This document shows, piece after piece, positions 23,279 through 31,242 of a DNA stretch of 41,164 nt. A model generated the notes under the pieces. The model did not search any database and had not been told where the DNA came from. It was given only the letters and a program-made list of their open reading frames with translations. The translations under genes were made by a program, and so were the position numbers. Numbering within the stretch: position 1 is the first letter of the stretch; every line of letters starts with the position of its first letter. The stretch covers positions 1-41,164 of IMG/VR virus record IMGVR_UViG_3300038441_000266. The stretch is one strand, 5' to 3'. Source of the DNA: a virus.

Positions 23279-24224
23279 CGAACACATCTCGCTGCTGAAG
23301 AGGGCGAAGGCCTCCTGGCTGTACCCGATCTACGTGCCGAGCTACACGAGAGCAGGCACAGCACCGTTCCTGGAGCTGCTGAAGGAGGCACCGAGCAGCG
23401 TCCAGCGGAAGACCACGATCGTTGTGAGGCCCGAGGAGGTCTCGGCCTACGAGCGTGCCTACCCTTGGGCATCTGTCGTCCCTGAGGCGACTCCAGGGAT
23501 CGGCCCTGCCCGAATGCGGTGCCTCATCGACGCAGAGGAGCGAGGCTTCCAGCGCATCACGATTGTCGACGACGACATCGAGCGCATCACGCTCCTCCAG
23601 CGGCTCGTGAGGCCAGGGCAGCCCGACTACGCTCAGCGCTTCTCCTCCTCGCTGGCTGGTGTGGCCAAGCCCCTACTCAACGTCAAGTCGCTGGCTGTCG
23701 CCTGCAGGATGGCTGACGCTGTCTTTGACCTCCGAGAGGACGCAGCGTATGGGGCAGCTCGGAACGCTCTCTTCGCTGGCCCAGTGGCTGACCCGAGGAT
23801 CGGAGCCATGCTGCACAAGCAGAGCTTCCCAGCATGCGTCATGCTCATCGACGTTGAGCGCTTCAGCATGAGGGAGATGCCTGAGCCGTTCCACTTCCAT
23901 GGGGAGGACCTGGCCATGTTCCTCGACACGCTCACTCAGGGGCAGCGAGCGTTCCAGCTCCCGGCTGTCGCCTACGACCAGAACAGCTCGGTCCGGACCA
24001 CCATCCCTCTCGACCCCATGGACGAGGTCGGCAGGCCACACCTCCAAGACACTCCCGAGTACTACCCTGAGATCCACCCGTACCTCCGAGCCAGCGTCAA
24101 GAACAAGCTCGGAGGCGTGATGCGTATTGGAGTAAACTGGAAGAGGCTCTACAAGGACCACAACACAGGCCCGGACATCATACCTATGACCGAGGTAGTC
24201 CACAACATCAAGGAGAAGATCTAA
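23271..24224 (+). CDS. Predicted DNA-base glycosyltransferase (GREB1/TAGT-like, GT-A fold)
   Basis: 317 residues. The pattern PIYVPSYTRAG (19-29), TIVVRPEE (49-56), GIGPARMRCLIDAE (76-89), ITIVDDDIERI with Asp100-102, and HFHGEDLAMFLDTL (residues ~215-228) follows the TET-associated glycosyltransferase / GREB1 C-terminal family (from memory): a Rossmann-like sugar-nucleotide domain with an Asp triplet for metal and a later E-D pair. The family is predicted to add sugar to 5-hydroxymethyl-pyrimidines in DNA. Here it lies between a predicted dCMP hydroxymethylase and a nucleotide kinase, which supports that substrate. Sugar donor unknown. Other GT-A functions remain possible. Confidence 0.7.
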   Translation: MDNEHISLLKRAKASWLYPIYVPSYTRAGTAPFLELLKEAPSSVQRKTTIVVRPEEVSAYERAYPWASVVPEATPGIGPARMRCLIDAEERGFQRITIVDDDIERITLLQRLVRPGQPDYAQRFSSSLAGVAKPLLNVKSLAVACRMADAVFDLREDAAYGAARNALFAGPVADPRIGAMLHKQSFPACVMLIDVERFSMREMPEPFHFHGEDLAMFLDTLTQGQRAFQLPAVAYDQNSSVRTTIPLDPMDEVGRPHLQDTPEYYPEIHPYLRASVKNKLGGVMRIGVNWKRLYKDHNTGPDIIPMTEVVHNIKEKI

Positions 24225-24799
24225 TGCTCATCGCATTCGAAGGCCCGGATAACACCGGCAAGAGTACGGCAGCAGCAGCCCTCACGAGCTTCGAGCAGCC
24301 CATCTACAACGCCACGAACCTGAACCACAAGCTGGCAGTCGCCCGGCTGGCAGGCCAGGAGGAGTTGGTCCAGACGTTCGACCGTATCGACTGGTTCACG
24401 CACATGGTCTACCGGCTGGCTCTGCCGGACCGGGAGTGGAACGACGAGAGGCCTCGCACCGTGTTCGCGATGCCGGACACGCACCTCGTGATCCGCCTGC
24501 ATCACCCCGAGCTGGCCAACTTCACGGCTGAGGAGGTAGTCGACACTCCTATCGCCCGAGTCAACCCCATGTACTACTACATGGCGGTCCACTTCATGAA
24601 CCTCAACCGAGTGTGGGACTACGCGCACTTCAAGAGCATCACGATCGTGGAGGTGCGGAACGAGGAGGGCAGCTACCAGGAGTCGGTCGTCGACCACGAC
24701 AGCCCTGCCTTCGATTGGGGTACCTCGGCGACAGCGCTCGTCAAGGACGCTCCCTCGCTGCTGGACTTCCTCCGGTATGTCGATCAGCACATCGGCTGA
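24224..24799 (+). CDS. Deoxynucleoside monophosphate kinase (thymidylate kinase-like)
   Basis: 191 residues; ATG shares one base with the previous TAA. P-loop FEGPDNTGKST at residues 5-15 is typical of TMPK-like kinases. FDRIDWFTHMVYRLALPDRE and FAMPDTHLVIRLHHPE follow the order of the substrate and base-binding parts. The rest diverges from cellular TMP kinases. Expected role: phosphorylate the modified dCMP towards the triphosphate for the phage polymerase, as T4 gp1 does. Ordinary dTMP kinase activity is the alternative. Confidence 0.75.
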   Translation: MLIAFEGPDNTGKSTAAAALTSFEQPIYNATNLNHKLAVARLAGQEELVQTFDRIDWFTHMVYRLALPDREWNDERPRTVFAMPDTHLVIRLHHPELANFTAEEVVDTPIARVNPMYYYMAVHFMNLNRVWDYAHFKSITIVEVRNEEGSYQESVVDHDSPAFDWGTSATALVKDAPSLLDFLRYVDQHIG

Positions 24800-25481
24800 C
24801 CCTCACCTCGGGCATCTGCACTTGATCGGAGTGCTGCTGGCCCGAGGCAAGCAGGAGGCGACGGCTGAGGAGGCCGAGCAGGAGCTGACGAGGTACCGGG
24901 ACCAGGGCCTCATACTACAGAAGTACGGAAGGGAGCACACCGTGAGCAAGACCAAGGCCACACGAGCCAGCACCGAGCAGCCAGCCACGTTCAGCGGTCA
25001 GGGCATCCTGTTCGCTGTCGTCGAGGACCGGGAGAGCATGCGAGAGGGCAACCCCTCAACGGTCGACGTTATAGCAGACGCCATCGAGGCAGCGCTGGAC
25101 GCTGGGCACGAGACGAGCGAGGCCATCGCCCGGTACCTGACCACGAGTGCCTTCCAGCACATACCAGACAAGAGGGTCCGCTTCAACTCGGTGCTCAAGG
25201 CTGGAGACGTGGTCGGAGCACAGATCACCCGCAAGCTGTACAACGCGTACAACGAACTCGAGACGCTGGCTGAGGAGGAGCCAGACAGCAAGACCAAGGA
25301 GGCCATCAGGAACGAGGCACGAGGGTTCGCAGAGGCCCTCAACGTTGTCATCAGTCCGTTCTCCTGCGAAGACCCCCAAGACCCCCGGCTGGTAAGCTGG
25401 GACGAGGTCGACCGCATTACCGAGACATTCATCAAAGAGCAGCGCTTCGTGCGCAAGGAACGAAAGGGCAAGCCCCAGTGA
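24777..25481 (+). CDS. Unknown protein, helical
   Basis: 234 residues from ATG 24777, which overlaps the kinase end by 23 bases; other in-frame starts are GTG 24831 and GTG 24942 (the last has AAGGGAG 6 bases upstream and gives about 179 residues). The segment between looks coding (ATAEEAEQELTRYRDQGLIL). Downstream: GILFAVVEDRESMREGNPST, VIADAIEAALDAGHETSEAI, KLYNAYNELETLAEEE. No domain recognised. It sits inside the nucleotide block and its stop overlaps the MazG-like start by 4 bases. Confidence 0.65.
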   Translation: MSISTSADPHLGHLHLIGVLLARGKQEATAEEAEQELTRYRDQGLILQKYGREHTVSKTKATRASTEQPATFSGQGILFAVVEDRESMREGNPSTVDVIADAIEAALDAGHETSEAIARYLTTSAFQHIPDKRVRFNSVLKAGDVVGAQITRKLYNAYNELETLAEEEPDSKTKEAIRNEARGFAEALNVVISPFSCEDPQDPRLVSWDEVDRITETFIKEQRFVRKERKGKPQ

Positions 25482-25987
25482 ACAGCATGCAACAAGGAGT
25501 CGTCGAGTTCCACCGAGCGATGGGCCAGCCGGTAGGCCACAAGGCCAAGCCGCTCCCTGCCTCCCGAGAGGCAGTCCGGATCGAGCTGATCCGAGAGGAG
25601 TTCATCGACGAGCTGATCCCTGCTCTGGCAGCAGGAGACATGGTCGAGACCGCTGACGCGTGCATCGACATCATCTACGTGACCCTCGGCCTCCTCACCG
25701 AGATGGGCATCGACGCACAGGTTCTCTTCGACGAGGTACAGGCGAGCAACATGTCCAAGCTGGGAGCCGACGGCAAGGGCATCATCGCCGGTCCGGACGA
25801 CCCGGATGGAGTGTTCGAGGGCCGAGTCAAGAAGGGTCCGAACTACTTCCGGCCTCGGCTGAGGGACCTCCTGGAGCATGGCTCAGCCGACCTCGACGTG
25901 GCAGGCCCTGAGATGCTGGCAGCAGCCCTCAAGCGTCGCGAGGACGAGAAGCACCAGGCAACCCTGGAACAGCTCCGAAGCGCATGA
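25478..25987 (+). CDS. MazG-like NTP pyrophosphohydrolase
   Basis: 169 residues; GTG 25478 overlaps the previous stop (GTGA), with ATG 25487 as alternative. The metal-site pattern of the all-alpha NTP pyrophosphatase superfamily is visible: RIELIREEFIDEL (EExxDE) and, 20-25 residues on, MVETADACIDIIYVTLG (ExxDxxxD), followed by the EVQASNMSKLGADGK substrate motif. These enzymes hydrolyse (d)NTPs to monophosphates. In this block the likely target is dCTP (and so dCMP supply for the hydroxymethylase), parallel to T4 gp56, but specificity cannot be read from sequence. Confidence 0.8.
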   Translation: MNSMQQGVVEFHRAMGQPVGHKAKPLPASREAVRIELIREEFIDELIPALAAGDMVETADACIDIIYVTLGLLTEMGIDAQVLFDEVQASNMSKLGADGKGIIAGPDDPDGVFEGRVKKGPNYFRPRLRDLLEHGSADLDVAGPEMLAAALKRREDEKHQATLEQLRSA

Positions 25988-27402
25988 CACTCCAGCTCAG
26001 GGAGTCCCAGAGGGTTGCACTGGAGGTGCTGACCGAGCCAGGTCGGCACTTCGCAGCCCTCTGGGCTGAGCCACGCTCGGGCAAGACCGCTGTCGCCCTC
26101 AAGTGGATCGAGCACGTTGAGCCGAGGGTAGCGGTCATTGTCGGTCCCAAGATCGCTGAGGGAGTCTGGAGGGGCGAAGCTGCGAAGTGGCTTGGCAAGA
26201 GGTACACCTTCCATCCGCTGACGGCTGGCAACGACTACCCTGCAGACCTCAGGCCTGGGATCAACCTCATGTTCGTGAACTACGAGCAGTTCGGGAAGTC
26301 GCCCTGGCAGCGGCTCAGGCCCTTCCTCGACAAGCTCTCCAAGCTGTGCGGAGGGCAGGGCATGATGCTGCTCGATGAGAGCCACCAGATCAAGACCCCG
26401 AGCAGCGTCACCGGCAGGAACATCAGGCCCTTGGCTGCGAAGTGGCATTACCGGCTGCTCATGACTGGCACTCCTGTCACGAACCCGAACCAAGTCGACG
26501 CAGTGTACGGTCAGTGGACCTTCCTCGACCCGAGCATCCGAGACCTCTGGCCCTCAGCTCGGGACTTCCGGGAGCACTTCGGCGAGTGGAGCACGGTCAA
26601 GGGTTTCCCCGAGCTGATCAGGCCTCGCAATCAGTACGAGCTGAACGCGTACATACAGAAGAACGTGGTCACGATGGTAGGCCCTGGCAAGCCGGTGCCG
26701 ATACACCGAGTGTACTACTCCATGCCCGAGAGTGTGGCCCTGATGCACAAGACCATGCTCAAGGAGGGAGTCGTCGAGTACGAGGGCCGAGACGTGGTCG
26801 GCCTCAACCCTCTGGTCCGCCTGCTGCGGATGCGAACTCTCGTGGCTGGCTGGTGGAAGGACGACGAAGGCAGCTCCATCACGGTACCCGACGCAGCTCG
26901 GGCCAGGCTCGGGGCACTCGGCAAGCTCCTTCGGAGGTGTGAGGGCAAGATCATAATCGCTTGCACGCACCTCTGGGAAGTCAAGCTTGTTCGAGGGTAC
27001 CTCCGGAGGAGGGGCATCGGCCACACTGTCATCGTGGGAGCCACCAAGGACAAGAGCCACGTCATCGAGGCGTTCCAGCGCGACCGGGAGCTGAGGGTCC
27101 TGCTCGTGCAACCCCAGACCGTGAGCATGGCTGTCGACATCTCGGTTGCCCAGGACCTCATCTGGTACTCCAGTAACTTCAACTACGTCACGTTCAAGCA
27201 GGCCTCAGACCGCATCAAGCTCAGCCCTGCGAACCCGAGAGTGTGGTTCCTGTGCGCTCGGGGCAGCGTGGACGAGGACGTGTGGAAGACCCTCCAGGAG
27301 GACCACGATCACCTCCGCAAGGTAGTAGCTCGTATCCGGCCCTCTAGAGCTGCTAGGCGTAAAAATCAAGTTGGGAAAAATGTCCGCCAGGGCTTGCGCT
27401 GA
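25984..27402 (+). CDS. SNF2/DEAD-like superfamily 2 helicase
   Basis: 472 residues. Motif I AEPRSGKT (28-35), motif Ia VIVGPK, motif II LLDESH (about 129-134), motif III LMTGTPVTNP (about 157-166), and in the second lobe IIIACTHLWEV, VLLVQPQTVSMAVDIS and the motif VI-like QASDRIKLSP. The compact SNF2-type core lacks obvious accessory domains. ATP-driven DNA remodelling in replication or recombination is likely. ATGA overlap with the MazG-like gene. The last codons (QGLR) coincide with the -35 box of the next promoter. Confidence 0.85.
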   Translation: MTLQLRESQRVALEVLTEPGRHFAALWAEPRSGKTAVALKWIEHVEPRVAVIVGPKIAEGVWRGEAAKWLGKRYTFHPLTAGNDYPADLRPGINLMFVNYEQFGKSPWQRLRPFLDKLSKLCGGQGMMLLDESHQIKTPSSVTGRNIRPLAAKWHYRLLMTGTPVTNPNQVDAVYGQWTFLDPSIRDLWPSARDFREHFGEWSTVKGFPELIRPRNQYELNAYIQKNVVTMVGPGKPVPIHRVYYSMPESVALMHKTMLKEGVVEYEGRDVVGLNPLVRLLRMRTLVAGWWKDDEGSSITVPDAARARLGALGKLLRRCEGKIIIACTHLWEVKLVRGYLRRRGIGHTVIVGATKDKSHVIEAFQRDRELRVLLVQPQTVSMAVDISVAQDLIWYSSNFNYVTFKQASDRIKLSPANPRVWFLCARGSVDEDVWKTLQEDHDHLRKVVARIRPSRAARRKNQVGKNVRQGLR

Positions 27403-27422
27403 GTTGCCCGATCAGGCATAGT
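27394..27422 (+). promoter_or_regulatory. Promoter TTGCGC-17-CATAGT for the basic protein gene
   Basis: TTGCGC (27394-27399) spans the helicase stop, then 17 bases and CATAGT (27417-27422). Start near 27429 gives a ~124-base leader. The untranslated stretch 27403-27552 holds no gene. Confidence 0.65.
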
Positions 27423-27552
27423 AGTACTTGTCAGGCAAGCGAGCCAGGCAGGCAGGTTAGCACCAAGGCCCTCACGGGGAAACCGGGAACAGCGCTCCCA
27501 GGCAGCTCGCAAGCTTACAGTCCACAATCCGGCCACTATCAAGGAGATCATC

Positions 27553-27984
27553 ATGGCCACTCGCACCGCACGCAAGACCGCTCCCGTCGTCGACGAGACC
27601 GTGGAAGAGACCACCGAGGCCGAGGCCCAGACCGAGGCCGAGGTCACCCCCAAGTCGCTCATCAACGAGGCCATCGGCCGCGTCATCGAGGCCCACGGCA
27701 TCGACGTCCAGAAGAACCGTTACAAGGCCATGCGCGCCATCGCCTACCAGGCCTTCGTCAACGCCATCAACGACGGCACGTTCGACGACCTCGTCGACGA
27801 GGCCATCGCCAACGTCGACAGCCTGCCCTCCGGCTGGGAGATCGAGCGCTCGGAGAAGGTCGAGCCGGTCAAGGCCGCTCCCGTCAAGAAGGCCGCTCCG
27901 GTCAAGGCGACCCCGGCGAAGCGTGCGACCCCGGCGGCGAAGGCCACTCCGGCCGCGACCGCTCGCAAGCGTCCCACTCGCTGA
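27553..27984 (+). CDS. Basic protein with H1/HU-like Ala-Pro-Lys tail
   Basis: 143 residues; AAGGAG 7 bases before the ATG. Acidic N terminus (VDETVEETTEAEAQTEAEV), a helical middle (residues 33-95: NEAIGRVIEAHGIDVQKNRY, AYQAFVNAINDGTFDDLVDE), and a tail from ~107 made of KAAPVKKA, APVKATPAK, RATPAAK units like the tails of histone H1 and mycobacterial HupB. Suggests a nucleoid-like DNA-binding protein for phage DNA or host chromosome. Own promoter, own terminator and GCC/CGC-rich codons point to high expression. Confidence 0.7.
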   Translation: MATRTARKTAPVVDETVEETTEAEAQTEAEVTPKSLINEAIGRVIEAHGIDVQKNRYKAMRAIAYQAFVNAINDGTFDDLVDEAIANVDSLPSGWEIERSEKVEPVKAAPVKKAAPVKATPAKRATPAAKATPAATARKRPTR

Positions 27985-27991
27985 CCCGAAC

Positions 27992-28029
27992 CCTGCCCCT
28001 GTGCCAACCTCCCCCGGCACAGGGGCAGG
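27992..28029 (+). terminator. Strong hairpin after the basic protein gene
   Basis: CCTGCCCCTGTGCC (27992-28005) pairs over 14 bases with GGCACAGGGGCAGG (28016-28029), 10-base loop. No U run, but the longest perfect stem in the window. Confidence 0.75.
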
Positions 28030-28068
28030 CTCATCTAAACCCCACGACCGAGCCAGCAGGAGTCCACC

Positions 28069-29943
28069 TTGCAACTACTCATCAGCGACAGCCTCGCTGA
28101 GGTCCAGGCATACCTCGCACAGTCGAGCGCTCCCACCATCACCGACATTGAGACCACGTCTCTGACGGTCGGCAAGGGCCAGCTCCTGTGCGTCTCCCTC
28201 GCACCGTACGACCGAGACGACGTGATGGTCTGGTGGCCCTCCTCTCCGGAGGAGATCGCCAAGCTCCGGATACCTCGCATGGTCGCCCACAACTCACCCT
28301 TCGATGAGCGCTGGCTCTGCTCCTACGGTGCACGAGTGCGCGTCGTCTGGGACACGATGTTCATGGCGCACCTCATCGACGAGAACCACCCGATCGGCCT
28401 GGAGGACCTGGCTACTCGGCTGCTCCATCTGGAGCCGTGGAAGCAGGAGAACGTCAAGCACCTCGGCGACGAGTTCGGCCAGATGTGGGAGGACCGAGCC
28501 AGCATCCCGAAGCAGGCCTGGGCCAAGTCCAAGCGAGAGCTGAGCATCTACGCAGGACGAGATGGCCACATCACACGGCTGCTGCTCAAGTGGCAGAAGC
28601 AGTACCTCCGCAAGAACCTCAAGCCAGGCGAGGACCCTGTGCGCGTCATGCGCGACGTGATGCTCCCGGCTGTGCTGCCACTCCGCCAGATGGAAGACAA
28701 CAGGCTCCCGGTACGCGTAGCTCGTGTGGCCAAGGTCAAGGAGGAGGTCGAGGCACGGATCGCTGAGATCGAGCGTAAGCTCGACGAGAGCATCCCAGAC
28801 AAGGAACGCTGGCCCGACTGGCTCCAGAAGACGAAGCCGAAGTGGGGAGCCACTAACTGGACCAAGTGGTGGCTCTACGAGTATCAGGGAGCCATGTGCC
28901 CGAGGAGGGGCAAGCCGACCAAGACGTGGCCCGAGGGCAACCCTGGCATGGCACAGGAGGACCTCGCCAAGATCGACCATCCTGCTGCCAGGCTCCTCAG
29001 CGAGCGGTCGACCCTGTACAAGCAACTCACCGGCTTCCTGGTCCATCTGGCCACACGCACGGTGGACGGTCGCATCCCGACCAGCTTCAGCCTCACTGGC
29101 ACGGTGACCGGCAGGCTGAGCAGTAGCAGCCCTGGCGAAGATAATCCGGGCCTCAACTCGCAGCAGATCCCCCGCGACAAGAGCACTCGGAACCTCTTCG
29201 GGGAGCGAGGCCAGGCCTGGATCGAGGTGGACTTCTCGCAGCTTGAGCTTCGGGTCGTGGCTCAGCTCTCCGGAGACCGTACCATGATCGAGCTGTTCGA
29301 GGCCGACCAGGACATCCACACCTACATCGCCAGCCGAGTCACGAAGAAGCCTGAGAGCGAGGTCCAGAAGGGCGACCGCACACTGGCCAAGGGCATCAAC
29401 TTCGGCTTCGTGTACGGCATGCACCCGAAGCACTTCGTGAGCTACGTGAGAGACGAGTACGGCATCACGATCACGCAGAAGGAGGGAGAGGCGTTCCGGG
29501 AGGAGTACTTCCTCAACTTCAGCGGTCTCGAGCCGTGGTACCGTGAGCAGCGGAAGGAGGCTATCGAGTTCGGAGGAGTCCACAACGAGTTCGGCCGCTT
29601 CCGCCACTTGCCCCGAGTGTACCACTCGGACTACTGGGTCCAGGAGAACGCGTTCCGGCAGGCCATCAACAGTCCTGTCCAGTCAACTGGATCGGACTTC
29701 ATGCTCATTAGCCTGGCTAGGCTGAGCAGGGACTTGCGGCTCCCCGAGCTAGGAGCTAAACTTGTAACTACCGTCCACGACTCCGTCTGCCTGACTGCCC
29801 CATACAGTACAGCTCGTCGAGTCGGACGGATCGTCAAGAATACAATGGAGATGGCTGATGACACGCTCGACCGCAAGTTCTTCCTCAAGGCTGACGTCAC
29901 GATCAGCCGCTGCTGGGGAGGTGAGCCCCTTGCCGAGTTCTAA
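28069..29943 (+). CDS. polA: DNA polymerase I family (family A) with 3 prime-5 prime exonuclease
   Basis: 624 residues from TTG 28069, supported by AGGAG 6 bases upstream; no other in-frame start keeps the exonuclease motif. Exonuclease: TDIETTSL (Asp26, Glu28), HNSPFDERW (Asp79), YAGRDGHITRLLL (Exo III). Polymerase: motif A DFSQLELR at ~388, motif B RTLAKGINFGFVYG at ~434-447, motif C TVHDS at ~568-572. No 5 prime nuclease domain. Replicates the genome and would have to accept any modified dCTP. Motif B has Phe (INFGF), which usually disfavours dideoxynucleotides. Confidence 0.95.
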   Translation: MQLLISDSLAEVQAYLAQSSAPTITDIETTSLTVGKGQLLCVSLAPYDRDDVMVWWPSSPEEIAKLRIPRMVAHNSPFDERWLCSYGARVRVVWDTMFMAHLIDENHPIGLEDLATRLLHLEPWKQENVKHLGDEFGQMWEDRASIPKQAWAKSKRELSIYAGRDGHITRLLLKWQKQYLRKNLKPGEDPVRVMRDVMLPAVLPLRQMEDNRLPVRVARVAKVKEEVEARIAEIERKLDESIPDKERWPDWLQKTKPKWGATNWTKWWLYEYQGAMCPRRGKPTKTWPEGNPGMAQEDLAKIDHPAARLLSERSTLYKQLTGFLVHLATRTVDGRIPTSFSLTGTVTGRLSSSSPGEDNPGLNSQQIPRDKSTRNLFGERGQAWIEVDFSQLELRVVAQLSGDRTMIELFEADQDIHTYIASRVTKKPESEVQKGDRTLAKGINFGFVYGMHPKHFVSYVRDEYGITITQKEGEAFREEYFLNFSGLEPWYREQRKEAIEFGGVHNEFGRFRHLPRVYHSDYWVQENAFRQAINSPVQSTGSDFMLISLARLSRDLRLPELGAKLVTTVHDSVCLTAPYSTARRVGRIVKNTMEMADDTLDRKFFLKADVTISRCWGGEPLAEF

Positions 29944-31105
29944 GGCGAAGCAGCTCCCGAGCACCGGGAAGAAGCCTGGCAGCAAGGCCTGGAATGGCCC
30001 TCGGGGCACATGGCCCACAACCGACGACGGCAAGCTCGTGATCACGCAGAGCATGGTCAGCGGCTTCGTCGAGTGCCCGAGGGAGACGTACTACGGAATC
30101 GTCCTGGGCCTCAGGCCTCGGATCGAGTCCAAGCCCCTCACCCGAGGCACTTGGGTCCACTCGCTGCTCGAAGAGCGTGGCAAGGGAGGCGACTGGAAGA
30201 AGCTCCACGAGGAGCTGACCGCCAAGGCCGAGGCTGAGCAGTTCGAGGAGGAGGTCTCGACGCTGGCTCGGGAGTGCTACAACATCGTGCTCAGCTACGA
30301 CTACGTCCACCGCGACGAGGAGCTGACTCCGGTAGCTGTAGAGCTTACCGTCGAGCGCACGATGTTCCGTGGGAAGGTGCTGTACCGAGGCCGGATCGAC
30401 ATCATCTGGATCGATCGTAACGGCGACGTATGGCTCGGCGACCACAAGACCCACGCCACACTGCCGGACTGGCGTTACCGGGAGCTGGCCTTCCAGCACT
30501 ACTCGTACCTCTGGGCAGTCGCCACGTCGCCCGAGTACAAGGCCCTCCGGTACAAGGGCAAGCCGCTCCCGGCTCCCAAGGGCTTCATCTACGACTACTG
30601 CCGGACGAGTGCCATCCATACTCCTCAGCTCACGACCAAGGGCAAGATCAGCCGAGTGCTCAAGCCCTCAGGCACGACCCTCCCGGTCTTCAAGGAGTGG
30701 CTGCGGGAACAGGGCATGCTGACCACGCTCAAGGGCAAGGACCTCCTCGCCATCGAGGATCCGGCTGAGAGGGCCTACGTCGAGGAGTTCATCGTAGCGC
30801 TGGAGCAGCGCGACTACAGCACCGAGTTCCGGCGCGACTACCTCACGTTCACCCCCGAGCAGGCAGAGCGTCAGCGGAAGGCGTTCGTGACCTCGGCTCG
30901 GAGGCTCCTCCAGTACAAGTGGGATGACCCCGACTGCGTCGAGCGTAACCTCCATGCGTGCTCGGGGTACATGTGCAACTACAAGGACCTGACCGTGGCA
31001 GACCTCATGCACGGCACGAGCGAGATCGAGCAGCGTACTCGGTACGTCCACACTCGTGACCCGCTGGACTACTACCCGAACCAGAAGAAGAAGGGCACGA
31101 AGTGA
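29930..31105 (+). CDS. Cas4/RecB-like PD-(D/E)XK exonuclease with Fe-S cysteines
   Basis: 391 residues from TTG 29930, placed by GGGGAGG 8 bases upstream; longer in-frame starts overlap the polymerase more. FVECPRETYYG brings the first Cys. The catalytic core is YRGRIDIIWI (Asp), VWLGDHKTH (D-x-K), and the later QHYSYLWA (Q motif). The C terminus has C-x7-C-x4-C (DCVERNLHACSGYMCNYKDL), which with the first Cys would bind a 4Fe-4S cluster as in Cas4 and AddB. Probably degrades or resects DNA during recombination-dependent replication, together with the RecA-like ATPase. Confidence 0.85.
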   Translation: MPSSKAKQLPSTGKKPGSKAWNGPRGTWPTTDDGKLVITQSMVSGFVECPRETYYGIVLGLRPRIESKPLTRGTWVHSLLEERGKGGDWKKLHEELTAKAEAEQFEEEVSTLARECYNIVLSYDYVHRDEELTPVAVELTVERTMFRGKVLYRGRIDIIWIDRNGDVWLGDHKTHATLPDWRYRELAFQHYSYLWAVATSPEYKALRYKGKPLPAPKGFIYDYCRTSAIHTPQLTTKGKISRVLKPSGTTLPVFKEWLREQGMLTTLKGKDLLAIEDPAERAYVEEFIVALEQRDYSTEFRRDYLTFTPEQAERQRKAFVTSARRLLQYKWDDPDCVERNLHACSGYMCNYKDLTVADLMHGTSEIEQRTRYVHTRDPLDYYPNQKKKGTK

Positions 31106-31242
31106 GGAAGAGAGAGCTGGCCTGCTCCTACTGTGGAGCCAAGCCCAAGGAGCCATGCATCATCACGCTGGCACCGGAGGTCACGGTATCCCAGCCGTGG
31201 AAGCACCGCACACGTATCGAGAAGGAGGAGAGGGCAGCATGA
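31102..31242 (+). CDS. Small zinc-ribbon-like protein
   Basis: 46 residues, with GTGA overlap upstream and ATGA overlap downstream, so it is translationally coupled on both sides. The core LACSYCGAKPKEPCIITLA has C-x2-C-G-x5-C, a common small phage zinc motif that often ends in a His later (KHRTRIEKEERAA here). Too short for standard gene calls but strongly supported by the overlaps. Function unknown. Confidence 0.75.
   Translation: MRKRELACSYCGAKPKEPCIITLAPEVTVSQPWKHRTRIEKEERAA

Noticed and set aside
28294-29625. Long minus-strand ORF (443 codons) opposite the DNA polymerase
   Set aside because: It mirrors a gene with full polymerase motifs, has low-complexity Leu/Val/Glu-rich content and no ribosome site; such antisense frames are common in GC-rich DNA.
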